DNA of 21,479 bases from JAAFIP01 sp043772355 (GTDB taxonomy: Bacteria; Pseudomonadota; Gammaproteobacteria; Burkholderiales; Burkholderiaceae_C): positions 1 through 21,479 of the forward strand of contig JAYVGI010000420.1 in the NCBI GenBank assembly GCA_043772355.1. The letters run 5' to 3'. The notes under the pieces were generated by a model, which saw only the letters and a list, made by a program, of their open reading frames with translations, did not search any database and was not told where the DNA came from. Numbering within the stretch: position 1 is the stretch's first letter; every line of letters starts with the position of its first letter. This document shows positions 15,077 to 21,479 of the stretch, piece after piece. The position numbers were made by a program, and so were the translations under genes.

Positions 15077-15594
15077 AATCCCTATCCCCCACAACGGTAA
15101 CCCGCACTGACGCCTTGCGTGCGGTTTGGAAAATCATTGAGTCCACCGAGCCGGCCCCAAAGCCCCGCAAAGCTGCGCCTACAGGCAACGCACGCGTGCG
15201 TACTGACGAAACCACCTCCATCAGTAACGAAAAAGCCATTCACTTCATCAAGCTTGGCATGCCTGTGCAGGTGATTGAGCCCCTGTCCGGCTATCTGGGC
15301 ATGGGCAAAGGAGAGTTGATTCAAATCCTGGACATGGACCGGACGACGGCGCTGCGGCGTAGCGGCAAAAACCAATCTCTTCCCAAGCGTTCAGCCGAGA
15401 ATGTGCTTCGCGTACTGGAACTGGACGCTATGGCGCGGGATACCTTTGCAAGCGAGGACGAGGCCTTGGCCTGGCTGCGTCGGCCTCACCCGCTGATGGA
15501 TGGCGACAGCCCCTTGGCCGCATCATCCACCTCGTTTGGGGTAAACCAAGTGAAAGAAATTTTGGTGGCGATCAAGTACGGCGGTGCGGTTTGA
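15067..15594 (+). CDS. Xre/MbcA/ParS-type antitoxin (DUF2384) of a RES toxin pair
   Basis: A 175-residue antitoxin, expected to bind and silence the RES toxin and repress the operon. Residues about 55-125 form an Xre-like helical DNA-binding region (LSGYLGMGKGELIQILDMDR, then RSAENVLRVLELDAMARDTF). The C-terminal DUF2384 toxin-binding segment reads EALAWLRRPHPLMDGDSP, then TSFGVNQVKEILVAIKYGGAV, the family ending. The basic first 50 residues (KPRKAAPTGNAR) look disordered. No ribosome site precedes the ATG, which lies inside the palindrome, so leaderless translation is inferred. The stop overlaps the toxin start (TTGA), giving tight coupling. Confidence 0.9.
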   Translation: MQAKSLSPTTVTRTDALRAVWKIIESTEPAPKPRKAAPTGNARVRTDETTSISNEKAIHFIKLGMPVQVIEPLSGYLGMGKGELIQILDMDRTTALRRSGKNQSLPKRSAENVLRVLELDAMARDTFASEDEALAWLRRPHPLMDGDSPLAASSTSFGVNQVKEILVAIKYGGAV

Positions 15595-16061
15595 CGGTAT
15601 CGGTCTATCGCATTGGGTCCGCGGGCGCTTTAGGCTTGACCGATCAGGGCTTTGGCAGCACCCTGCAACCGGGCAGGTGGCACAAAGGCTGCACGAGCGG
15701 CATGCAGATAGTTTATTGCGGCTCTTCCAGAGCCCTGTGCCAGTTGGAGCGGCGCGTTCACAGCAACGGGGCAAACCCAAAAAACATGACGGCATTGCGC
15801 CTTGATATCCCCAGCGCAGCGCGCCTGCTGGACGCTCATGCTTTAGGTCTGCTTGCCAATTGGCGTAGTGACCAGTCGATCTCGCAAGTCTTTGGCATGC
15901 AATGGCTCGCCTCAAACGCCAGTCTCGGACTGTGGGTGCCCTCGTATGTGGTGCCGTTGGAGATGAATCTGCTGCTCAATCCCCAGCACGCTGCGTACAG
16001 TCGTGTCAAACTGACAGTGGAGCAAAATCCATTTATTTTTGACCCTCGGCTTTTCGTTTGA
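15591..16061 (+). CDS. RES domain toxin (NAD+-degrading type)
   Basis: A 156-residue RES family toxin. Studied members break down NAD+ and stop growth until neutralised. The named residues are visible: Arg in VYRIG near the start, PGRWHKG with the second Arg, Glu in ALCQLERRVH, and a C-terminal block (LWVPSYVVPLEMNLLLNP) with the Ser. Length is typical for the family. The only start in a suitable place is TTG at 15591, overlapping the antitoxin TGA by four bases, so expression should depend on translation of the antitoxin. It appears intact, consistent with a functional pair. Confidence 0.88.
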   Translation: MTVSVYRIGSAGALGLTDQGFGSTLQPGRWHKGCTSGMQIVYCGSSRALCQLERRVHSNGANPKNMTALRLDIPSAARLLDAHALGLLANWRSDQSISQVFGMQWLASNASLGLWVPSYVVPLEMNLLLNPQHAAYSRVKLTVEQNPFIFDPRLFV

Positions 16062-16070
16062 ACGTTTTTT

Positions 16071-16076
16071 TATAAT
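16071..16076 (+). promoter_or_regulatory. candidate -10 element for parD
   Basis: A consensus TATAAT stands 28 bases before the parD ATG, in a local A/T-rich patch right after the RES stop. No good -35 is present at 16-18 bases upstream (ggcttt is the best), so an activator or weak basal use is possible. AGGGG six bases before the ATG is the ribosome site. Confidence 0.45.
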
Positions 16077-16103
16077 AACTATTAACAACTTTAGGGGTTC
16101 GCC

Positions 16104-16394
16104 ATGCCCACCAGTGTTGCCCTTACGCCGCATTTTGAATCCCTTACGCAGCGCTTGGTGTCCTCAGGCAGGTACAACAACGTGAGTGAGATTGTCCGCG
16201 ATGGGCTGCGTCTTTTGGAGTCGCGCGAGCAGGAAGAAGTGGCCAAACTCAAAGCCTTGCGCGAAGCTGCAAAAGTCGGGGATACGGATATCCAACGTGG
16301 CAATTACGTCAGCCTGGACAATCAAAAAGATATAGAAAATTTTGTTCGCCAAGCGGGCCAACGCGCTACGGCCCGCAGCAAAAAAGCTGCTTGA
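16104..16394 (+). CDS. parD: ParD family antitoxin
   Basis: A 96-residue ribbon-helix-helix antitoxin. MPTSVALTPHFESLTQRLV forms the beta strand and first helix. SGRYNNVSEIVRDGLRLLE is the near-invariant ParD second-helix pattern. The charged C-terminal half (about 45-96) would wrap the ParE toxin. AGGGG precedes the ATG by six bases. It normally represses a parDE operon and neutralises ParE. Here parE follows after one base but lacks its 3' end, so parD is probably an orphan antitoxin. It sits 42 bases after the RES toxin, making two adjacent TA modules. Confidence 0.92.
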   Translation: MPTSVALTPHFESLTQRLVSSGRYNNVSEIVRDGLRLLESREQEEVAKLKALREAAKVGDTDIQRGNYVSLDNQKDIENFVRQAGQRATARSKKAA

Positions 16395-16395
16395 T

Positions 16396-16674
16396 ATGCC
16401 GCCCAAGGCAGGGCCCGCCATCCAGCCAAACTACCCACTGCACATAGCCAAGGCGGCTCAAGACGATATTGCACAGACACTTGAATGGACTGTCCACGCA
16501 TTTGGCACGATAGGGCTCAAGCGCTACGGAACATTGATTCAAACCGCGCTGTCTGACCTGGCCACCAACCCCAGCCGCATTGGGCTACACACAAGAGACG
16601 ACATAGGCCCTGCCATTTACACCTACCACCTTGCCTCCTGCCGCAAGCGCAGCAGCACGCGCCAGCGGATGGCC
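16396..16674 (+). pseudogene. parE: ParE toxin, 3'-truncated
   Basis: Starting at the ATG two bases after the parD stop codon begins to clear (stop 16392-16394), the product reads like ParE for about 85 residues: YPLHIAKAAQDDIAQTLEW, AFGTIGLKRYGTLIQTALSD, LATNPSRIGLHTRDDIG and IYTYHLASCRKRSST. ParE proteins of this type continue with a strand block like RPRHFLLYR and a closing GRVLHD-x-MD. Neither is present. The frame instead runs on antisense through the dioxygenase gene to a stop at 17107-17109, giving a meaningless tail. A deletion that joined parE to the dioxygenase 3' end is the simplest explanation. The toxin is probably dead. Confidence 0.82.
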
Positions 16675-17571
16675 CTATTTAATCGGTGGTTTGGGCAAGC
16701 TAGACGCACCCTCTTCCATCACATAGGTGTAGTCCAGCGTGTACCACGGCGCGCTAATGTCCAGCTCGGTGGGGTGCGGCTCGTGGTGCGCCACATACTG
16801 GCCGACGGTGCTGGCCGTTACGCCAAACTGCACATCGGTGTCCAGGTGCGGGTCGTCGTGCGCGTACACCTGCGAGATGAGGGTTTTAAAACCAGACTTG
16901 ACGATCAGGGCGTGCAGGTGCGCGGGCCGCATGGGGTGGCGGTTTTGCGCAGCCAGCAGTTGGCCGACGATGCCGTTGGTGGGGATGGCGTAGCCAATGG
17001 GTTTGACGGTGCGCAGCCAAAAGCGGCCCTGCGCATTGGTGGTGAACTGGCCGCGCAAATTCATCGGCGCTTGCTGCGGGTCTTGGTTCTCGTAAAAGCC
17101 AGCGGGTGAGGCCTGCCACACGTCTACCTGCGCGTCGGCCACCGGTGTGCCTTGCGTATCCACCACCAAGCCGCGCACAAACAGCGTCGCGCCCGGCGTG
17201 GGGCTGCGCACGATGGAGCCGCCATTGGGTGTCGCTGGGCTGTGCAAGCGCCAGAAGGGCCCGAGCAGGTTTTGCGAGGTGGCGTGTTGACCTTGGTTGC
17301 CGTTGTTGAGCAGGCAGACCAGTTGCGATACGCCCAAGGAGCCTGCCATCAGCACCGCCTCGTTATGCGTCTCGCTGCTGCCCTGGCCAATGGCGTTGAT
17401 GACGGTGGCGGCTTGGCGAAACTCGGCCTCGGTTAAACGTGCCTCGGTCACAAAGCCATGCAGGTGCTTGACCAGCACGGTCATGATCTCACGCAAGCGC
17501 GGATCGGTGGTGCGTTGCATCACGGCCAGTACAGCGGTAGTGACGTCTTGGGGAGTTTGGATGGTGGGCAT
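16675..17571 (-). CDS. intradiol ring-cleavage dioxygenase (catechol/hydroxyquinol 1,2-dioxygenase type)
   Basis: A non-haem Fe(III) enzyme that cleaves catechol-like rings between the two hydroxyls, 298 residues. The N-terminal helical dimer domain covers about 1-95, with LGPFWR at 103-108 and the catalytic beta-sandwich after about 125. All four iron ligands are present with normal spacing: Tyr160 (SPAGFYENQDP), Tyr194 (PIGYAIPTNG), His218 and His220 (RPAHLHALIV). Length and the NGIVGQLL segment fit hydroxyquinol or catechol 1,2-dioxygenase, but the substrate cannot be fixed. The ATG at 17571 lacks a clear ribosome site. It stands alone, its stop lying right at the truncated parE end. No partner pathway genes are adjacent. 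Confidence 0.93.
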   Translation of the reverse strand: MPTIQTPQDVTTAVLAVMQRTTDPRLREIMTVLVKHLHGFVTEARLTEAEFRQAATVINAIGQGSSETHNEAVLMAGSLGVSQLVCLLNNGNQGQHATSQNLLGPFWRLHSPATPNGGSIVRSPTPGATLFVRGLVVDTQGTPVADAQVDVWQASPAGFYENQDPQQAPMNLRGQFTTNAQGRFWLRTVKPIGYAIPTNGIVGQLLAAQNRHPMRPAHLHALIVKSGFKTLISQVYAHDDPHLDTDVQFGVTASTVGQYVAHHEPHPTELDISAPWYTLDYTYVMEEGASSLPKPPIK

Positions 17572-18115
17572 GGGGTGTTGGCTTGGTTGGTGTGATTATC
17601 GGTGGCGCTGTCAGGCCTGCGCTGATTTGAATGCCTGAGGACTTGAAAACGCATACTTTGGGGCTACCTGACGTGCAGCGGGCAGGCAGCGGGCTGGATT
17701 CGGACAAGGCGTTCGTAGAGAGTTGTCAGCACGTCATGGCGCCACTACCACTCTCTTATCAGTAGCACTGAATCTAAACAGGACAGTGGGGTACAGAGGT
17801 AGAACCTAAAAAAAGTATTTTCTAGTGAAAGGAGCCGCTTTTAACCGAAAACCTGTGGGGCAAACCTTCAGCAGCCCATTTTCCACCGACCGGTTACTAT
17901 TTATTCCATAGCTGCTCCCGCAATATTTTAGGGGGCTACAGCGCGACAGACATCTTAAAAACGGCTCAAAAATCGGTGAATTTTCACTTTCCAGCCGATT
18001 CCCAAGCCTCCAGAGGCTTCTAAACGCTGCAAAACAGAGATTTGGAGCGATAGACTGTACATTCTGAGCATTCCCCCGTGTACCCCACTGGCCTGCATAG
18101 ACGGAGTGCTACTGT
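17572..18115. other. 544-base spacer with hairpins and a repeat
   Basis: No supportable gene between the dioxygenase start and the VWA gene stop. The first 120 bases should hold the dioxygenase promoter, but no clear pair was found. The interspersed repeat copy D is at 17908-17943. Then aatcgg/ccgatt (17971-17976, 17995-18000) and AAGCCTC/GAGGCTT (18004-18010, 18013-18019) form hairpins downstream of the VWA gene, though neither has a T run on either strand. Confidence 0.6.
17908..17943. repeat. interspersed Comamonadaceae-type repeat, copy D
   Basis: It begins atagctgctcccgcaatatt, one base different from copy B over 20, then ttagggggctacagcg. It is about 12 kb from copy B and in an unrelated gene context, which supports a dispersed family, not a local duplication. 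Confidence 0.72.
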
Positions 18116-19765
18116 TTAGTGAGTAAGCCTCGCCAAACCAGCCCGGGCGGGCGCTACCAGGTGGCCGCTGGGCGTGAACACCTTTGGCGAATCGCCAGGC
18201 GCGGCCTGCCCACGGTGGATGGCATTGGGAAAATACTCCGCTGTGAGGCTGCGGCTGTGCACGGGGGAATAACCGTCGGCAAACGCGTCTTTGGCATGGG
18301 TGGCGTAGCGCCGCCAGGCGCGTACCCAGTGGATCTGGTCGCTGACCTCCAAGAGGCCAATGGTCTCGCGGTCGCCTATCAAAATGCTGTGCACGCGCAG
18401 ACCCAGCGTGGCTTTGCATTGGCGCAGCAGGGCCAAGGTGGCGGGGGTGACGCCAAACTCGCCGTCACTCACGATCAAAATGTCGGCCAGGGCGTAGGCT
18501 TGGGTGCGCACCAGCTCTATCGCCCGCTCCAACGGGGTTTGCACGTCGGTGCCGCCGCCGTAGCTTTGGCCCATGGTGTCCAGCAGGGCTTGCAGGCCGT
18601 TAGGGGTCAAGGCCAGGTCGCGCTCTTGAAGCTCGCCTGCGCCGCCAAAGGCCAGCAGCTTGCACGCACGCTGGGTGCTGTGCGCCGTGCGTAGGGCTTG
18701 CAGCACGCAGGCTTTGGCCACGTTCTCGGGCGCACCGCGCATGGAGCCAGACGTGTCCAGGCAGATGATGAGGGGGCCTGCGGCCAATGGCTCGGGGTGC
18801 GGGGTGCTTGAGACTTGGCGGGTGTCGTCCTGCTGCAAACGCCATTGGCTGAGCACGGCCTCGCTCTCGTAGCTGAGCAGCTGCGACTCGGCAAAGCGGG
18901 CGCGCCACAGGCGGTGCAACTGCGGGTGGCGGATCATGGCGGCCTCGCTGGCCAGCATGCGGGCTATCTCGCCTGAGCGTTTCACGCCGCGCACCTCTCC
19001 AGGCTGGTCCACCAAATGGGTGGTGATTTGCACGGCGGCGCGCTGGCGCGGCTGGTGGGCTTTGGGTTGCAGCTGGGGGCTGGGCGGCATGTCGCTGCGG
19101 CGCTGCGCGCGGCCTAGGTGGTCGATAAAGCTGGCCAACTCTTTGAGCTGGGCCAGCAACTCGCCAATGCGGCGCGCCTCGGCCCATTCGCGGCTGCTTA
19201 AATGACCACGCAAGTCGTCCCATCGCAGCTCGGGCAAATCGCCCAGGGTTTTGAACAAGGCCAGCACTTCTTCCCAGCCCTGGCGCTCCAGCGTCCATTG
19301 GCTGCGAAAGTCTTGCACCATGCGGGCGATGGCGGCTTCTCTTGGCTCTGTGTCAGGCCGGTCAATCAGCCTGTCCAAATGCCAGAGCACGCCGCGCAAC
19401 ACCTGCCGGGTCATGGCGGCGCTGCCCTGGGCCAGCGCGCACAGGCCCAGCTCGGCGATAGCCTGGCGTAAGGGCGCGCAGGCAGCGGGGTCGCCAAAGT
19501 CACGCCCAGCACCCGGCAGCAGGCCTGCGCGCAGCGCGGCATCCCACGCGGGCAGGTCTTGCAAGCGCCGGGCAGTGGGGCCGCTACTGCACACCAATGC
19601 GGGCATCCAAAGCTCACGCTGTACCTCCACCACATGGTGGTAGGGCGCATTGGCCGTTGCTACATCGTCTACGGCAACTGGGTCAGCTCTCGCCTGCCCC
19701 CCTGTAACCTGGCCTCCTGTAACCTGGCCTCCTGTAACCTGCGAGGAATGCTCAGCAGCCAGCAT
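18116..19765 (-). CDS. VWA domain protein, ViaA-like partner of a RavA-like ATPase
   Basis: A 549-residue cytoplasmic protein (E. coli ViaA is 483). The middle is helical and charged (about 60-310). A von Willebrand A domain follows from about 331, with a complete MIDAS metal site: CLDTSGSM (Asp337, Ser339, Ser341), Thr406 in GGGTDVQTP and Asp434 in IVSDGEFG. The order GPLIICLDTSGSM, LLAFGG, YGGGTD matches ViaA. A tail of about 50 residues after the VWA domain is extra. The start was taken at 19765, ten bases after the ATPase stop and with GGGG upstream. The longer frame to 19903 overlaps the ATPase. Residues 10-24 are a QVTGG tandem repeat. In E. coli RavA-ViaA interacts with respiratory complexes and affects aminoglycoside entry; that role here is only inferred. 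Confidence 0.86.
   Translation of the reverse strand: MLAAEHSSQVTGGQVTGGQVTGGQARADPVAVDDVATANAPYHHVVEVQRELWMPALVCSSGPTARRLQDLPAWDAALRAGLLPGAGRDFGDPAACAPLRQAIAELGLCALAQGSAAMTRQVLRGVLWHLDRLIDRPDTEPREAAIARMVQDFRSQWTLERQGWEEVLALFKTLGDLPELRWDDLRGHLSSREWAEARRIGELLAQLKELASFIDHLGRAQRRSDMPPSPQLQPKAHQPRQRAAVQITTHLVDQPGEVRGVKRSGEIARMLASEAAMIRHPQLHRLWRARFAESQLLSYESEAVLSQWRLQQDDTRQVSSTPHPEPLAAGPLIICLDTSGSMRGAPENVAKACVLQALRTAHSTQRACKLLAFGGAGELQERDLALTPNGLQALLDTMGQSYGGGTDVQTPLERAIELVRTQAYALADILIVSDGEFGVTPATLALLRQCKATLGLRVHSILIGDRETIGLLEVSDQIHWVRAWRRYATHAKDAFADGYSPVHSRSLTAEYFPNAIHRGQAAPGDSPKVFTPSGHLVAPARAGLARLTH
19701..19741 (-). repeat. 15-bp tandem repeat inside the VWA gene
   Basis: cctgtaacctggcct occurs at 19701 and 19716, and its first 11 bases again at 19731: about 2.7 identical units. 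On the minus strand this encodes QVTGG repeats at residues 10-24 of the VWA protein. A 15-base unit keeps the frame, so the copy number could vary between strains without breaking the protein. Confidence 0.9.
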
Positions 19766-19775
19766 ACAAACCCCG

Positions 19776-21137
19776 TCAAGCCGCCAAGGCAACCGGATCG
19801 GGCGCTGGCGCACTGGCATCCCCACCCACCGGCATGGCCGCAAAGGCTTGGTGCAACTGCGTGAGGCGTTCAACCAGATCGGCTGCCAATACTTCATTGG
19901 CATGGTGCACGGCGGCCATACCTGCCAGCCAACTGGGCGGCAGCCACAGGTGCGCGCTGGCCTGGGTCAACACCTCCAGGGCAGTGCTGCGCACGGCACC
20001 CCATGCGGCTTGCGCCCTGTCCAGCGCCTCGCTCACCTGCGCGCAGCGGGCATCGATATGCAGCTGGCTGTAGCGCCGCTGGGCCCGCTCAGAGACGATG
20101 CGCAGCATGCCCACTTCGTTGTCGGCTTGCGGGCCAGCGATCGCGCGGGCCAGTGCCAGCTTGCCTGCGCCGTCGTCCTCGGGCGCAGGGGCCCGCAGCT
20201 CAATGTCTAGCTGCTTTTCAAACGCCTCTGCCGCGCGCTGCAGCCACTGCACGTCCAGCGGCGTTGCCTGCGCTACGGTGTGCATAAACCAGGGCACCAT
20301 CAGCGCCGTCTGCTCGGGTGTGGCGGCCAGCGCAAAGGGCAGCAGCCACAGGTCCCATGCATCCACCGCATATTGCGTGCGGCTGGCGGCCTGCACCTTG
20401 AGCAGAGCCACCACTTTGCGCCAGCGCCGGTCTGAGACGGTGATGCCATGCGCAGCGCACCATGCGCGGGCTTGCACCAGCAGCGCGGTCACGTTGTCAG
20501 GCAGCACAACGGCGTGGGCACGCTGTTGCAGCTGAGCACGCGTAAGCTCGTTGATGCGTGGCTGCCCTTGGCCCATGTCGGCGGGCAAGGCCAGCAGGCT
20601 GGTAAAGCTGGCGTCGTTCACTGGACCTACGGGCACGCGCAGCAAAAAGCGGTCGTAAAAGGCATGCAAGGCCTCGTCATCCGGCACCTCATTCGTAGCG
20701 CCCACCACGCTGATCAAGGGCACCTTCACGCGGCCACTGCCGTTGTCAAACTCACGCTCGTTGAGCAAAGTGAGCAGGGCATTGAGAATGGCCGAATTGG
20801 CCTTGAACACTTCGTCCAGAAAAGCCACTTGCGCAGTGGGCAAAAAGCCGTCTGTCAGGCGTTCATAGCGGTCATGTTCCAATGCTTTGAGCGAGAGTGG
20901 GCCAAACAATTCTTCGGGCACCGAGAAGCGGGTGAGCAGGCGTTCAAAATAGCGCGCCCCGTCCAGCACGCGGTGCAGGCGGCGCGCCAGCTCGCTCTTG
21001 GCCGTGCCGGGAGGGCCGATCAGGAGCACATGCTCGCCCGCCAACGCACCCAACAGCAGCAAGCGCACGGGCGCGTCGCGCTCCAGCAGGTTGCAGTCCA
21101 AGTCAGCCAGGGTGTCGCGCAGCAGTTGAGGTGTCAT
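19776..21137 (-). CDS. MoxR-family AAA+ ATPase, RavA-like
   Basis: A 453-residue AAA+ ATPase. Walker A GPPGTAKS is at 41-48 and Walker B VAFLDE at 104-109. Sensor 1 GATNE is at 146-150, and the arginine-finger region YDRF has Arg163. LTRFSVPEELFGPLS and YERLTDGFLP are almost the RavA sequence, as is SDRRWRKVVALLK in the lid. The C-terminal third is helical. The start at 21137 (MTPQLLRD) was chosen because the open frame further upstream to 21335 translates intergenic repeats. There is no strong ribosome site. It is followed after ten bases by the VWA gene, the classical MoxR/VWA pairing in which the ATPase and MIDAS protein act together as a chaperone-like complex. Confidence 0.9.
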   Translation of the reverse strand: MTPQLLRDTLADLDCNLLERDAPVRLLLLGALAGEHVLLIGPPGTAKSELARRLHRVLDGARYFERLLTRFSVPEELFGPLSLKALEHDRYERLTDGFLPTAQVAFLDEVFKANSAILNALLTLLNEREFDNGSGRVKVPLISVVGATNEVPDDEALHAFYDRFLLRVPVGPVNDASFTSLLALPADMGQGQPRINELTRAQLQQRAHAVVLPDNVTALLVQARAWCAAHGITVSDRRWRKVVALLKVQAASRTQYAVDAWDLWLLPFALAATPEQTALMVPWFMHTVAQATPLDVQWLQRAAEAFEKQLDIELRAPAPEDDGAGKLALARAIAGPQADNEVGMLRIVSERAQRRYSQLHIDARCAQVSEALDRAQAAWGAVRSTALEVLTQASAHLWLPPSWLAGMAAVHHANEVLAADLVERLTQLHQAFAAMPVGGDASAPAPDPVALAA

Positions 21138-21200
21138 GGGCTTATTTTGCCGCAAAGTGTTTGTGCTTGACTCCCGGAGTGGGCTTTGTCGCTGTGCTCG

Positions 21201-21292
21201 CTCTGGCACTTGGTGTGCACAGCTCCGCGGCTGTCCCCCGCCCTTCGGGCTCCTCCTTGATGCCGCTGCGCTGTGCACACCAAGCGCCAGAG
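21201..21292. repeat. 22-bp inverted repeat forming a large cruciform
   Basis: ctctggcacttggtgtgcac begins the left arm (21201-21222), which pairs with 21271-21292 at 21 of 22 positions. A small hairpin GCCC-TTC-GGGC lies inside at about 21240-21250. It stands upstream of the RavA-like gene, within the 342-base non-coding right end. Confidence 0.85.
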
Positions 21293-21388
21293 CTACGTAC
21301 TGGGACGGTTTGGTGCCACACGGTGGATCGCCCACTACTTCGCGAGAGCTGGTCGGCGGTGTACTCAGCGCAGCGGCATCAAGGAGGA
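21251..21388. repeat. 23-bp perfect inverted repeat ending at the intron junction
   Basis: Bases 21251-21273 (starting tcctccttgatgccgctgcg) are perfectly repeated in inverse at 21366-21388, 92 bases apart. The right arm ends exactly where the group II intron 3' end is predicted, so that arm would be the intron's 3' exon. Its left arm overlaps the 21201-21292 cruciform by three bases. Confidence 0.9.
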
Positions 21389-21479
21389 TAGGGGTAGAGA
21401 AGGACTTTCATCCTCCCCTCCCTCCGAACCGTGCTTGCGGTTCTCCCGCACACGGCTCTCCAGTCAGTGGTTTCCTCAT
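21388..21479 (-). mobile_element. group II intron, 3' end (domains V and VI), partial
   Basis: Reading the minus strand, 21458-21426 folds as domain V: GAGCCGTG pairs with CACGGTTC, TGCGG with CCGCA, the tip is GAGAA, and a two-base AG bulge lies on the 3' side, with the AGC catalytic triad at the base. Domain VI follows: GGGG/CCCC closes a GGAT-GAAA-GTCC hairpin, with an unpaired A at 21395, eight bases from a CCCCTAT end at 21388. These are the expected branch-point and 3' splice positions. The intron body and any reverse transcriptase would lie beyond 21479. Class was not assigned. Confidence 0.82.

Noticed and set aside
16510..17109. C-terminal tail of the long parE frame as a real protein domain
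   Set aside because: It is the exact antisense of the dioxygenase, which has all four iron ligands.
19701..19741. CRISPR-like repeat
   Set aside because: Units are directly adjacent 15-mers without spacers and lie in a coding frame.
21138..21335. 66-residue N-terminal extension of the RavA-like ATPase
   Set aside because: The extension translates the inverted repeats, and the family N-terminus begins at the ATG at 21137.
21201..21388. integron attC site
   Set aside because: The cruciform lacks the RYYYAAC/GTTRRRY core sites and no cassette array or integrase is present.

Overview
The window comes from a betaproteobacterial chromosome, most likely Comamonadaceae (Rhodoferax/Polaromonas-like). 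This rests on protein resemblance, GC-rich codon use, and four copies of an intergenic repeat built around 'atagctgct(t/c)ccgcaatatt' that I associate with that family. Taxonomy was judged by reading, not by a search. No rRNA, tRNA or CRISPR array was seen.

Layout. 1-570: non-coding, with two inverted-repeat elements and one interspersed repeat. 571-4074: soluble pyrophosphatase (ppa, minus) divergent from a membrane proton-pumping pyrophosphatase (hppA, plus) that carries a C-terminal OmpA-like domain, followed by a terminator. 4097-6420: an exported alpha/beta hydrolase (DUF900) and a small DUF4149 membrane protein. 6425-8974: a two-gene minus operon (glutathione S-transferase, then a CmcJ/NvfI-like oxidoreductase), divergent from a LysR regulator. 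9018-12881: a complete osmF-yehY-yehX-yehW-type ABC importer operon in the E. coli gene order. 12901-14808: a 2-oxohept-3-enedioate hydratase (HpaH-like) followed by a secreted CrtC/AttH-like lipocalin gene broken by one in-frame TAG. 14809-16674: a toxin-antitoxin island with an Xre/DUF2384-RES pair behind a 25-bp-arm palindrome, then parD and a 3'-truncated parE. 16675-17571: an intradiol ring-cleavage dioxygenase. 18116-21137: a RavA-like MoxR ATPase and a ViaA-like VWA protein. 21138-21479: nested inverted repeats abutting the 3' end (domains V and VI) of a minus-strand group II intron whose body lies beyond the window.

How the genes fit together. The two pyrophosphatases both consume PPi, one dissipating the energy and one conserving it as a proton gradient. 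The Yeh/Osm operon is a self-sufficient importer: binding protein, two permeases and an ATPase with a CBS-like tail. The RavA/ViaA-like genes form an AAA+/VWA pair with a 10-bp gap. The toxin-antitoxin genes sit between two aromatic-catabolism genes, and the parE end fuses directly to the dioxygenase 3' end, so this looks like a site of insertion and deletion.

The most unusual points are the pyrophosphatase-OmpA fusion, the promoter inside the TA palindrome that predicts a leaderless antitoxin mRNA, the single-codon nonsense mutation in the CrtC-like gene, and the intron 3' end lying exactly at a 23-bp perfect inverted repeat.
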